A stretch of DNA of 38,526 nt, taken from positions 1 to 38,526 of the forward strand of contig UBJR01000020.1 in assembly GCA_900465675.1 (NCBI GenBank). The letters run 5' to 3'. Each line of letters opens with the position of its first letter. The first letter of the stretch is position 1. The position numbers and the translations under genes are program-made. A model generated the notes under the pieces. The model ran no database searches and had not been told where the DNA came from. It saw only the letters and a program-made list of their open reading frames with translations. This document shows, in pieces, positions 25,539-33,682 of the stretch. This DNA comes from Hyphomicrobiales bacterium. Its GTDB lineage: Bacteria > Pseudomonadota > Alphaproteobacteria > Rhizobiales > Rhizobiaceae.

Positions 25539-26426
25539 TCAGGCGCAGATCTCGCGAACGCAGCCGCGCAGCCAGCGATGCGCCGGATCGGCATCCATCC
25601 TGGGATGCCAGAGCAGCGAGATGGTGATCTCCGGCGCTGCGAAGGGAAGCGCGAAGCTGTGGAGACCGGCGCGCAGGTTGCCGGTATAGCGTTCGGGCAC
25701 GCTGGCGATCAGATCCGAGGCGCGCGCCAGTGCCAGTGCTTCGGAAAAGCTGCCGACGGCGGTGACGATCTCGCGTGCCAGCCCGGTCGCCCGGAGCGCC
25801 GTATCGACCGGTCCGCCCTCCAGCCCGCGGCGGGAAATCTGGATATGGCGGCCTGCCGTATAGCGGGCGGCGGTCATCGCACCTTTCGCAAGCGGGTGAT
25901 CCGCCCCGACGACGCCGATGAAGCGATCGTGAAACAATGCCTGGGCGCGGATTTCCGGGCCGGTCGTCTCGCCGATGACGCCGGTTTCGAGATCGGCCTC
26001 GCCGTCGCGCAGGGAGGTGCTGTCCTTGTCCTGCTTCGGCAGGAAGCGCAGCCGGACGCCGGGGGCGCGCTCTGCGGCGAGGCGGATCAGGGCCGGGCCG
26101 AAATTCTCGACGAAACCATCGCGGTTGCGCAGCACGAAGGTGCGCTTGAGTTGCGACAGGTCGAAGGCTTCGGCCGGCCGCAGCAGCGTCTCGGCCTCTT
26201 CACGCAGATGGCTGACCCGCTCGCGCAGCTCGAGCGCCCGCGGCGTCGGCACCAGACCGCGCCCGGCGCGCACGAGAAGCGGATCGCCGACGGTTTCGCG
26301 AAGCCGCGCCAGCGCCCGGCTCATCGCCGAAGGACTGAGCCGCAGCCGCCGGGCGGCGCGCGCCACACTGCCTTCGGCCAGCAGAACATCGAGCGTATAG
26401 AGGAGGTTGAGATCGGGCTTGGTCAT
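25539..26426 (-). CDS. LysR-family transcriptional regulator
   Basis: The ATG at 26426 (MTKPDLNLLYTLDVLL) has GGAGG five to six bases upstream; a longer start at 26483 is not needed. It has 295 residues: winged HTH at about 1-65 (GSVARAARRLRLSPSAMSRALARLR), then a periplasmic-binding-like effector domain. The DLNLL opening is typical of the NodD/LeuO-like branch. It is divergent from the MFS exporter across about 140 bases, so that exporter is its likely target. Confidence 0.92.
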   Translation of the reverse strand: MTKPDLNLLYTLDVLLAEGSVARAARRLRLSPSAMSRALARLRETVGDPLLVRAGRGLVPTPRALELRERVSHLREEAETLLRPAEAFDLSQLKRTFVLRNRDGFVENFGPALIRLAAERAPGVRLRFLPKQDKDSTSLRDGEADLETGVIGETTGPEIRAQALFHDRFIGVVGADHPLAKGAMTAARYTAGRHIQISRRGLEGGPVDTALRATGLAREIVTAVGSFSEALALARASDLIASVPERYTGNLRAGLHSFALPFAAPEITISLLWHPRMDADPAHRWLRGCVREICA

Positions 26427-26567
26427 GGTGCCTCCGGTTGGCGATCGCAATGATATGGCGTTCTGTGCACGAATGAAATGCAAATGATGCGCATTCCGCC
26501 ATATATCCGGTGGCGATAGGCTTCTCTCGGCTGCTCTTCAGGAGCATTTGAGAACGGAGTGCTTTGC

Positions 26568-28010
26568 ATGACCATCCCCCTTCGACCCACCACCTCCGAT
26601 GTGGCGCCAATCGCTGCGGCGCCGGTGCGGGGAGCGCTGGCGAGCCTGTCGCTCGCGCTGCTTCTTTCCTCGCTCGGCACCAGCATTGCCAATGTCGGTC
26701 TGCCGGTGCTGGCGCAGGCGTTTTCAGCCAGTTTCCAGCAGGTTCAGTGGGTGGTGATCGCCTATTTGCTGGCGATGACGGCGCTGATCGTCAGCGCCGG
26801 ACGGCTCGGCGACCTGATCGGGCGGCGCCGCCTGCTGATGGCGGGCATCCTGCTTTTCACCGCGGCATCGGCGCTTTGCGGACTGGCGCCGGCGCTCTGG
26901 GTTCTGATCGCCGCCCGGATGCTGCAGGGGCTGGGCGCAGCGGTGATGATGGCGCTTGCCATTGCCATGGTGGGCGAGGCGGTGCCGAAGGAAAAGACCG
27001 GCCGGGCGATGGGGCTGCTCGGGACCATGTCGGCGATCGGGACGGCGCTGGGGCCTTCACTTGGCGGTGTGCTGATTGCGCTGGCCGGCTGGCGGGCGAT
27101 CTTTCTCGTCACCGTGCCGCTCGGCTTGCTGGCCTTCCTGCTCGCCCGCCATTGCCTGCGGGACGCGGAGAAAAGCAGTCCGGCGCCGCGCCAGGGCTTC
27201 GATCTGGCCGGTACGCTGCTTCTGGCACTGGTACTGGTTGCCTATGCGCTGGCGATGACCATCGGCCGCGGCAGCTTCGGCATGTTGCAGGCCTGCCTAC
27301 TGGCGGCGGCCGCGGCTGGAACGGGTGCGTTCCTGTTGGCCGAAGCGAGGGTAAAGTCGCCGCTGTTTCGGCCAGTGATGCTGCGCGATCCGGTGCTGGC
27401 GCCGAGCCTTGCAATCAATCTCTGCGTGGCGACGGTGATGATGACGACGCTGGTGGTCGGGCCGTTCTACCTGTCGCGCGGGCTGGGGCTCGATACGGCG
27501 ATGACGGGGGTGGTCATGTCGATCGGCCCGCTGATCTCGACGGTGAGCGGCGTTCTGGCCGGGCGGATCGTCGATCGCTTCGGTGCCGGAAACATGGTGA
27601 TAGCAGGGTTGGCGGCGATGGCAGCCGGGGCACTGGCGCTCTGCGCTCTGCCGGGTCTTGCCGGCTACATTGCCGGGATCGCGGTGCTGACGCCGGGCTA
27701 TCAGCTGTTTCAGGCGGCGAACAACACGATGGTGATAACCGGTGTGGCAGCGGGGCAGCGTGGCGTCATCTCCGGCATGCTGGGTCTCTCGCGCAATCTC
27801 GGCCTGATCACCGGCGCATCGGTGATGGGGGCGATCTTTGCCGCAGCGCTTGGCGGTGCGGATGCCGCGGCGGCGGCGCCGGATGCCATTGCAGCCGGCA
27901 TGCGGCTGACATTTGCCGTCGCCGCAGGCTTGATCATCGCCGCCATCGCCATTGCCGGAGTGGCGCGGTTTGCCGGCGCGCGGCGTGCCGATGCGGCAGG
28001 CGAGATGTGA
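26568..28010 (+). CDS. MFS drug/metabolite exporter, DHA2-like
   Basis: The ATG at 26568 has GGAG eight bases upstream; 480 residues. About fourteen hydrophobic segments can be counted, fitting the DHA2 (14-segment) drug:H+ antiporters. The loop GRLGDLIGRRRLLM after segment 2 is the MFS motif A, and GLGAAVMMALAIAMVGE is the segment 4 region. It is an inner-membrane proton-driven exporter; the substrate is unknown. It is divergent from LysR and converges within four bases on the TetR gene. Confidence 0.9.
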   Translation: MTIPLRPTTSDVAPIAAAPVRGALASLSLALLLSSLGTSIANVGLPVLAQAFSASFQQVQWVVIAYLLAMTALIVSAGRLGDLIGRRRLLMAGILLFTAASALCGLAPALWVLIAARMLQGLGAAVMMALAIAMVGEAVPKEKTGRAMGLLGTMSAIGTALGPSLGGVLIALAGWRAIFLVTVPLGLLAFLLARHCLRDAEKSSPAPRQGFDLAGTLLLALVLVAYALAMTIGRGSFGMLQACLLAAAAAGTGAFLLAEARVKSPLFRPVMLRDPVLAPSLAINLCVATVMMTTLVVGPFYLSRGLGLDTAMTGVVMSIGPLISTVSGVLAGRIVDRFGAGNMVIAGLAAMAAGALALCALPGLAGYIAGIAVLTPGYQLFQAANNTMVITGVAAGQRGVISGMLGLSRNLGLITGASVMGAIFAAALGGADAAAAAPDAIAAGMRLTFAVAAGLIIAAIAIAGVARFAGARRADAAGEM

Positions 28011-28013
28011 CGA

Positions 28014-28586
28014 TCAGACTGGCGCTTTCAGATCAAGCGCGCCGAGAAACAGCCGCAGCTCCCGCTCCACATAATCGGCGGCACGGCCTTCGGCGGTGAA
28101 GCCCCACCAGAGCAGCGAGCCCTGCCATTGCGACAGCATCAGCCGGGCCGAGGTTGCGGGATCCGGCGCGGCGGAGAGGCATTCGGCGAGTGCCTCCGTC
28201 AGCGCCTTGGCCCAGGCTGCACCCCGGGCACGGAGCAGCGGATCGCGGAAATCTTCGCGCAGCACGAGGAGGCCCTGGGCATAGGCGGCAGCGTCCTCGC
28301 CGTAATCCTGCGACAGGCCGGCGAGCAGGGCGACGGCGCCGTCAGGGGCCTTTTCCGAAGACGCGGCAAGCCTTGCCGTCTGGGCATCCAGCCCATCCCA
28401 GGCATGCATGAGTGCCGCCCGCAGCATCGCCGCCTTGGTGCCGAAGCGCTGGACGAGGGTGGAGCCCGAGAGGCCGCTGACCTTGGCCACCGCGCCGAAG
28501 CTGGCAGCATCCGGCCCCTCGGCATGGATGAGGGCGAGAACCATCTCCAGAAGCTGCTCGTCCTGAAGCGTGCGGGTGCGCGGCAT
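28014..28586 (-). CDS. TetR-family regulator
   Basis: The start at 28586 (MPRTRTLQDEQLLEMV) has AGAGGA six bases upstream; ATGs at 28610 and 28640 are alternatives. The protein is 190 residues with HTH at about 24-50 (SFGAVAKVSGLSGSTLVQRFG). It is divergent from an SDR gene, with a perfect 14-base palindrome between them, so it most likely represses that SDR and itself. Confidence 0.9.
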   Translation of the reverse strand: MPRTRTLQDEQLLEMVLALIHAEGPDAASFGAVAKVSGLSGSTLVQRFGTKAAMLRAALMHAWDGLDAQTARLAASSEKAPDGAVALLAGLSQDYGEDAAAYAQGLLVLREDFRDPLLRARGAAWAKALTEALAECLSAAPDPATSARLMLSQWQGSLLWWGFTAEGRAADYVERELRLFLGALDLKAPV

Positions 28587-28617
28587 TGCATTTCCTCTTG
28601 CGTTCGACATAAATATG

Positions 28618-28631
28618 AACGAACGTTCGTT
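28618..28631. promoter_or_regulatory. TetR-type operator
   Basis: AACGAACGTTCGTT is a perfect 14-base palindrome between the divergent TetR and SDR genes, the form and position of many TetR-family operators. Confidence 0.75.
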
Positions 28632-28693
28632 TATAATCAATCGTCCGCCTGGAGATGCGGGCGGATTTTGGTTCTAGCGTGGAGGATTTGGTT

Positions 28694-29608
28694 ATGACAG
28701 CGGATCTGACAGGAAAGGTGGCGCTGGTGGCCGGCGGAACGCGCGGCGCCGGGCGGGGGATTGCCGTCGAGCTTGGTGCTGCCGGGGCGACTGTCTATGT
28801 GACCGGCCGCTCCACGCGAAAGCAGCGCTCGGAATACGACCGGCCGGAGACGATCGAGGAGACGGCGGAGATGGTGACGGCAGCGGGCGGCAGAGGGATC
28901 GCCCTGCGCGTCGACCATCTGGTGGCGTCTGAGGTGGAGGCGCTGGTGGGGCGGATCCGCACGGACGAGGGCAGACTGGATATTCTCGTCAACGATATCT
29001 GGGGCGGCGAGAACCTGACGGAATGGGACAAGCCGGTCTGGGAACACTCGCTGGAAAACGGCCTGCGCATGCTGCGGCTGGCGATCGACACGCATTTCAT
29101 CACCGCCCGCTACGCCCTGCCGCTGATGATCGAAAGGCCTGGCGGCCTGCTGGTGGAGATGACCGACGGCACGGCCGAGTACAACGCGACGCATTACCGG
29201 CTGAACCCCTATTACGACCTCGTCAAGACAGGCGTGATACGCATGGCCTGGGCGCATGCCAAGGACCTGGAAAAGCACCGCTGCACCGCCGTTTCGATGA
29301 CGCCGGGCTGGATGCGCTCCGAGATGATGCTGGAGATTTTCGGGGTGACCGAGGAGACTTGGCGGGACAGTACAATTGCGCCGCCGCATTTCGTCATCTC
29401 CGAAACCCCACGCTTCGTGGGGCGCGCGGTGGCGGCGCTGGCTGCCGATAGCGACAGGGCGCGGTTCAACGGGCAGTCGCTGTCGAGCGGCGGGCTGGCG
29501 AAGCTCTATGGCTTCGACGATGTGGATGGATCGCGGCCGGACTGCTGGCGGTATATGGACGAGGTGGTGGAGGCGGGGAAGGGGGCGGATGCGGCTGGGT
29601 ACCGGTGA
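28694..29608 (+). CDS. Short-chain dehydrogenase, DHRS1-like
   Basis: The ATG at 28694, with GGAGG shortly upstream, gives 304 residues. The cofactor motif is GGTRGAGRGIA (about 13-23). The NNAG position reads NDIWGG, and the catalytic segment is YYDLVKTG, with YxxxK intact. The long form and the NDIWGG change are features of the DHRS1-like SDR group. The substrate is unknown. It is controlled, by layout, by the divergent TetR gene. Confidence 0.88.
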   Translation: MTADLTGKVALVAGGTRGAGRGIAVELGAAGATVYVTGRSTRKQRSEYDRPETIEETAEMVTAAGGRGIALRVDHLVASEVEALVGRIRTDEGRLDILVNDIWGGENLTEWDKPVWEHSLENGLRMLRLAIDTHFITARYALPLMIERPGGLLVEMTDGTAEYNATHYRLNPYYDLVKTGVIRMAWAHAKDLEKHRCTAVSMTPGWMRSEMMLEIFGVTEETWRDSTIAPPHFVISETPRFVGRAVAALAADSDRARFNGQSLSSGGLAKLYGFDDVDGSRPDCWRYMDEVVEAGKGADAAGYR

Positions 29609-29610
29609 GG

Positions 29611-30054
29611 TCAGGTCGCATCCTGCGGATCGAGCAGGTTGATCTCGGGAAAGACTGCGAAGTGCCTGGTATTCCGGGTGACGACCGTCAATTGATGCAG
29701 CTTGGCGGTTCCGGCGATCAGGGCGTCGGCCATCCCCGGGTTATGGCCATTCCGCTGGGCGGCGGCCTCCAGCGCGCCGGAGGCCAAGGCAACCTTGGCA
29801 TCGACGGCGAGAATTCTGTCGCCGAACGTCGCCTCTAGCGAGGCAAGCCATGCGCGGTAGCCCTCGGCTTTTGCGGTTGCACCCTTGCCGATCAAGAGAT
29901 GGATGCCGCGCTCGACCTCGTGGACGGTGACGGCGGACAGGAACAACCGGTCGTGGCGATCCTGCGCGTCCAGCCAGCGGCTGAAGCGCGGCGGACCGCT
30001 GCGCCCGGGCGAGAGCAGCGAGATGGTATCAGTGTCCAGCAGGTAGCCGTTCAA
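29611..30054 (-). CDS. vapC: PIN-domain toxin, VapC/FitB type
   Basis: A 147-residue PIN ribonuclease from a TTG start that overlaps the antitoxin stop (TTGA). The acidic site residues are visible: aspartate in YLLDTDTISLL, glutamate in VHEVERG, aspartate in GMADALIAGTA, and the TRNTRHF end motif. Members cleave RNA, often tRNA, with Mg2+. The antitoxin is of the Phd/YefM type rather than VapB, so the pair is a mixed type II module. Confidence 0.9.
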   Translation of the reverse strand: MNGYLLDTDTISLLSPGRSGPPRFSRWLDAQDRHDRLFLSAVTVHEVERGIHLLIGKGATAKAEGYRAWLASLEATFGDRILAVDAKVALASGALEAAAQRNGHNPGMADALIAGTAKLHQLTVVTRNTRHFAVFPEINLLDPQDAT

Positions 30055-30305
30055 AGCTCGATATCCCGCGAGGGGCTGCTGTTGCGTTCAAACACGGCGT
30101 CGTCGCCCGGGAAAGTCTGGAGGAACGCCGAAAAGCTCGGGCGGTTCGGCCGCATCGCGGCCTTCGCGATTTCGGCGGCTTCGACACTGACGAGCACGGC
30201 GGTCGGCTTGCCATGGCGGGTGATGGTGATGAACTCACCATGAAGCGCCGCTTCGACATAGTCTGAAAATCCTGCTTTCGCATCTTTAAGGCTGATGGTC
30301 GTCAT
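30051..30305 (-). CDS. Phd/YefM-type antitoxin
   Basis: An 84-residue protein. The N-terminal DNA-binding part (TTISLKDAKAGFSDYVEAAL, ITRHGKPTAVLVSVE) is the Phd/YefM fold, and the C-terminal part (SFSAFLQTFPGDDAVFERN) should wrap the toxin. GAGG precedes the ATG. A palindrome 16 bases upstream is the likely autoregulatory operator. Confidence 0.9.
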   Translation of the reverse strand: MTTISLKDAKAGFSDYVEAALHGEFITITRHGKPTAVLVSVEAAEIAKAAMRPNRPSFSAFLQTFPGDDAVFERNSSPSRDIEL

Positions 30306-30320
30306 CTCGATGGCCTCAAG

Positions 30321-30336
30321 TGGTCATATGTGACCA
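30321..30336. promoter_or_regulatory. Operator of the Phd/PIN module
   Basis: TGGTCATATGTGACCA is a 16-base palindrome with one mismatched pair just upstream of the antitoxin gene, consistent with binding by the antitoxin. Confidence 0.6.
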
Positions 30337-30367
30337 ATTTAGCGCGTACGATGACGCGCTGCAAGCC

Positions 30368-30700
30368 CTAGACACCTAGCAGCCCATGCAACCCCTTCGG
30401 CGCCACGTTGCGCCAGGCCTTGCGCACGAGGTCTTCGGTCAGCGCATCGCTGGCGAGCATGTGGTAGAGGCGGGTTGAGCCGCGTTCGCCCCAGCCGCCG
30501 GGGACGGCGAGCGTCTCGTCCGAGGCGATTTCGAGGGTGAGTTTCTGCTGGTCGGGGGTGAGGCGGACGACGCAATAATCCTGGTCGGGAAAGGTCAGGA
30601 AAATCTTGCCGCGCACGCGAAAATCGCGTGTGCCCATATGGGCGCTTTCGGCCGTTTCCGGCAGGGAAAGCGCGAAGGCTGCCAAGTGTTCCCGGTCCAT
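30368..30700 (-). CDS. MmcQ/YjbR family protein
   Basis: A 110-residue single-domain protein of the YjbR (CyaY-like fold) family: LSLPETAESAHMGTRDFRVRGKIFLTF at the start and KAWRNVAPKGL at the end. It is thought to bind DNA, but its role is poorly known. A perfect extended -10 box lies five bases before the ATG, so the mRNA is probably leaderless. Confidence 0.88.
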   Translation of the reverse strand: MDREHLAAFALSLPETAESAHMGTRDFRVRGKIFLTFPDQDYCVVRLTPDQQKLTLEIASDETLAVPGGWGERGSTRLYHMLASDALTEDLVRKAWRNVAPKGLHGLLGV

Positions 30701-30705
30701 GGCGG

Positions 30706-30714
30706 ATTATAGCA
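30706..30714 (-). promoter_or_regulatory. Extended -10 promoter of yjbR-type gene
   Basis: TGCTATAAT on the minus strand is the consensus extended -10 box, with only five bases before the ATG at 30700. The expected start of transcription falls on or beside the start codon. No good -35 box is seen. Confidence 0.5.
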
Positions 30715-30744
30715 CGGCAGTGGCATGGGCCGGAAGCGAGGCGG

Positions 30745-32103
30745 TCAGGCAGCCGCCTTCTTCTCGATGGCGGCGCGGTCGAGCGCCCGCTCGAGTGCTT
30801 CGATACAGACGGGATCGTGGCTCTGGCCGGCCCCTTCCCAGAGGATCGACAGCGCCTTCGAAATCGGCATTGCGGAACGGTAGGGGCGGTCGGCGGTGAG
30901 CGCGTCGAAGACGTCGGCGGTGGAGACGATGCGGACCTCCATCGGGATGGCTTCGGCGGTCAACCCGCGCGGATAGCCCTTGCCGTCGAGCCGCTCGTGA
31001 TGGGCGCCGCCGATGACGGCGGCATCGGAAAAGGCATGGATTCGCGACAGGATGAGCTCGGAAAATTCCGAATGGCGCTTCATCTGCACCCACTCCTCGC
31101 CTTCCAGCTTGCCCGGCTTGTCGAGCACGGAATTGGAAACGCCGAGCTTGCCGATATCGTGAAGCAGGGCGGCGCGCTTCAGGAAGCGGCGCCCCTCGGT
31201 ATCGATGCCCATCTCTTCGGCGATCAGATCGGTGAACAGCGCTACGCGATCGCTATGGCCGGAGGTATAGGGGCTTTTCGCGTCGATCACCTTGGCGAAG
31301 GCGGCGGCGATATCGTCGAGATAATTGTCGTCGGCCATGATCGCCTGCTGGCCGGGCTCGCTGCTGAGCACGACCTCTTCCAACTGATCGGAGGAAAGCA
31401 CCTGCCAGAAGTCAGGGCGGGCGGCAACGTGGGCAAAGGCGGTGCAGAGATCGGGATCGAACCAGGTGCCGGACCGTTTGGCGATCTCGGCCTTGGAGGC
31501 CTCCGGGCCGCCGCTGGCCTGGAAGATATCGGCGATCTGCGAGAGGAGCGCGATGCGCGAGAAGAGCGGGATTTCGCTGCCCGAGAGGCCGATCGGCCGA
31601 CCGCCGCCATTCCAGTGTTCGTCGAGGCCGAGAATGCCGTTGGCGACATCTTCGGAAAATCGCATCATCCGGGCGATCTCGGCGCCGCGCTGGCAGCGCG
31701 TCTGGATCAGGTCCGTGACGATCTCGCCGCCATTCTGCAGGATATTCAGGATGCCGCGGAAACGCTCGGCAAGGCCGGCCTGCATGCCGGTATGACCGAT
31801 GACGAAGCGCAGCACCTGGCCGAGACTGCCGTCGACGAGCTTGAAGTCGCGCTTGAAGGCGAGATCGTCGGCCAGATAGATCTCGCAGATACGCGCCGCA
31901 TTGCTGCTGCAGCCGAGGTCTTTCAGGAGCAGCGTGTAATAGAGATCCTGCAGGGCGCTGTCGGGCAGACCGAGCTCGCGGCCGATATGGGTGCCGATAT
32001 AGCAGGCGCGGATGCAATGGCCGGGCGGCTGCCCCTCCGTCAGATCGAGCGCCTTGCTGAGCGCTTCGATGATTTCCGCAAGCCGGATCTGGATGCCGCT
32101 CAT
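30745..32103 (-). CDS. HD-GYP domain protein, likely c-di-GMP phosphodiesterase
   Basis: A 452-residue cytoplasmic protein with two HD-type halves. The C-terminal one is a full HD-GYP domain: histidine 283 in GHSDRVA, HDIGKLG (315-321), HHERLDGKGYP (368-378) and aspartate 397, all needed for metal and c-di-GMP cleavage. The N-terminal half (GHCIRACYIG, LKDLGCSSNAA, DEHWNGGGRP) looks like a degenerate HD copy that has lost its motif, perhaps a sensor. It balances the two cyclases elsewhere in the window. Confidence 0.9.
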   Translation of the reverse strand: MSGIQIRLAEIIEALSKALDLTEGQPPGHCIRACYIGTHIGRELGLPDSALQDLYYTLLLKDLGCSSNAARICEIYLADDLAFKRDFKLVDGSLGQVLRFVIGHTGMQAGLAERFRGILNILQNGGEIVTDLIQTRCQRGAEIARMMRFSEDVANGILGLDEHWNGGGRPIGLSGSEIPLFSRIALLSQIADIFQASGGPEASKAEIAKRSGTWFDPDLCTAFAHVAARPDFWQVLSSDQLEEVVLSSEPGQQAIMADDNYLDDIAAAFAKVIDAKSPYTSGHSDRVALFTDLIAEEMGIDTEGRRFLKRAALLHDIGKLGVSNSVLDKPGKLEGEEWVQMKRHSEFSELILSRIHAFSDAAVIGGAHHERLDGKGYPRGLTAEAIPMEVRIVSTADVFDALTADRPYRSAMPISKALSILWEGAGQSHDPVCIEALERALDRAAIEKKAAA

Positions 32104-32214
32104 GATGGTGCCGCCTGAATAGGTTCGGTTCAGTTGGCGCCGGGGGAGGTTGAGGAAGGGTTCAGGAAGGTGGTTAAGATCGGGGATTATGGAGGGATTT
32201 CAGTGTATTAGATT

Positions 32215-32637
32215 ATGCGAATGAAGCTTTTGCGGGATGTGGGTACGATTCTCCGTAACTGTGGGTTGCGCTTGGATTCGCGGGTCGGCAACGAGTCAAT
32301 GGTGTATATTAGCGATTGTCGAAAACCCGGAGATTCTACCTTGCGCCTGAACACCCCCTGTGAGGCATTGAGGTTAGGGAAGTGCCTTGAGTTGCGCTAC
32401 GATGGCTACGTGCGCGTTGTCGAGGTCCATGCCGTGGGAACAACAAAAGACGGCAATGGCATAATGCGTGTTTGGCAGATCCGCGGAGGAAGCAACAGTG
32501 GCGAGCGCCAAGGTTGGAAGCTGATGCGGCTTGACGAAACATTTTCGACCCATGTGATTAACGAGAGTTCCAAAGCGCCCCGAGCAGGATACACGCGTGG
32601 CGATAGAGTCATGAGCGCCATACGCTGTGAACTCTAA
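32215..32637 (+). CDS. Unknown 140-residue protein, WYL-like core
   Basis: The middle segment LELRYDGYVRVVEVHAVGTT followed by GIMRVWQIRGG and WKLMRLDE looks like a beta-rich, WYL-type ligand domain standing alone. Its codons are AT-richer than those of its neighbours and no good ribosome binding site lies near the ATG (GGAGGG is about 20 bases away), signs of recent acquisition. A repeat pair follows it. No function can be assigned. Confidence 0.6.
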   Translation: MRMKLLRDVGTILRNCGLRLDSRVGNESMVYISDCRKPGDSTLRLNTPCEALRLGKCLELRYDGYVRVVEVHAVGTTKDGNGIMRVWQIRGGSNSGERQGWKLMRLDETFSTHVINESSKAPRAGYTRGDRVMSAIRCEL

Positions 32638-32753
32638 AACGTCGGAAATAGGAAAATAATCCTTGACGGCGTGACGGTGGTTTGCTAGGGTTATGGCATA
32701 GTCGGAAAGTTGCGGCGACGCGGCTGGCTTTCATAGTTGCGAGGCCTGCCACT

Positions 32754-32808
32754 CCCTCATTCCTGTGCTTGTCACAGGAATCCAGTGCGCCCATGTCCAT
32801 GGGCGCGG
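32754..32808 (-). repeat. Double-hairpin repeat, copy F (inverted)
   Basis: Hairpin 1 arms GCGCCCAT and ATGGGCGC with loop GTCC; hairpin 2 as in the other copies. Paired head-to-head with copy G. Confidence 0.9.
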
Positions 32809-32840
32809 GAGACTTCTTCTTGATAAGGCAAAGAGTCATT

Positions 32841-32893
32841 CACCGCGCAGACGCGCGGTGGCTGGATTCCTGTGACAAGCACAGGAATGAGGG
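32841..32893 (+). repeat. Double-hairpin repeat, copy G
   Basis: CACCGCGC-AGAC-GCGCGGTG, then ATTCCTGTG-ACAAG-CACAGGAAT, GAGGG and GTGGGGT. Forms a composite inverted pair with F. Confidence 0.9.
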
Positions 32894-32980
32894 ATGTGGG
32901 TGGGGTTGTCGTTGGGGTTTCAGCCGGGTTTCGACCCGGTTTTTATATGTCCGCAGTTTGAGCGGGGCGGAGATTTTCCG

Positions 32981-33682
32981 ATGATCGGTGAGGGTTTTGT
33001 GGCGGAGCTTTGCGGCTTCTGGCCGGAGAGGCGTGTCTATTCGGGGGCGCAGTCTGTGGAGGCCGGTAGCGGCTGGAGCGATGAGCGGGTGCGTGACGCG
33101 GTGGCGGCCTATCGGTTGGAGATCAAGTCGGAGCTGCTGCCGGGTGATGAGCTCCGGGTGATGCTGAACCAGATGACGGCGGAGATGCGCGAGCAGTTTG
33201 CGGCCTTCGTCGAGCTGCGCAAGGGCGCCGAAATTGCCGCCGACGGTGGCGACGAGGCGGCGGGCAAGCTGGCACGGGCCGATCTGAAGGCGGCTGTTGA
33301 TGCCATGGGGCTGATCGTCCGTACGCTGGAAAAGATCGACCAGCTGCAGCGCCAGCTGGCCCGCGACCGGGAGATCGAGATGGAGGGGCGCGAACAGGCC
33401 GAAGGCTATGCGGCGGCCAGGGGGCAGCTGCTGGAGATCGTCGAGCAGCGGGCCGACGAGAAGGCGGCTTTAATCGTCGCGGCCAGGATAAAGGACTTGC
33501 AGGCGGGCGGGGAGGCGAACCGGGATGACGGGATTTCCGCGGCCAGGGCAGACGGTGCGGATGGCCTCGGCGCGGCAGAAACGCCGGGCGGAGGAAAAAC
33601 GGCTGAAGGCGGCGATGGCCGATGCGATGTCGGCGGGCGAGCGGCTGCACCGCGGCTTGGTGGTGCTTGGCGCGGAGCATGA
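32981..33682 (+). CDS. Helical protein in the small-terminase position of a GTA-like cluster
   Basis: The ATG at 32981, with GGAG eight bases upstream, gives 233 residues. The body is strongly helical and charged (LRVMLNQMTAEMREQFAAFV, KIDQLQRQLARDREIEMEG), of coiled-coil type. From about residue 185 the sequence becomes glycine/alanine-rich and reads like a shadow of the overlapping terminase frame, which begins at 33525. Its position directly before the large terminase suggests a small-terminase or packaging-adaptor role; this is inference. Confidence 0.6.
   Translation: MIGEGFVAELCGFWPERRVYSGAQSVEAGSGWSDERVRDAVAAYRLEIKSELLPGDELRVMLNQMTAEMREQFAAFVELRKGAEIAADGGDEAAGKLARADLKAAVDAMGLIVRTLEKIDQLQRQLARDREIEMEGREQAEGYAAARGQLLEIVEQRADEKAALIVAARIKDLQAGGEANRDDGISAARADGADGLGAAETPGGGKTAEGGDGRCDVGGRAAAPRLGGAWRGA

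Noticed and set aside
24256..26426. ampR-ampC regulatory pair
   Set aside because: The LysR gene is in tandem with ampC, not divergent from it, and is instead divergent from the MFS exporter.
26564..28099. 511-codon open frame overlapping the MFS gene
   Set aside because: It has low hydrophobicity and repeated Gly/Arg/Asp, and the overlapping frame encodes a clear 14-segment transporter.
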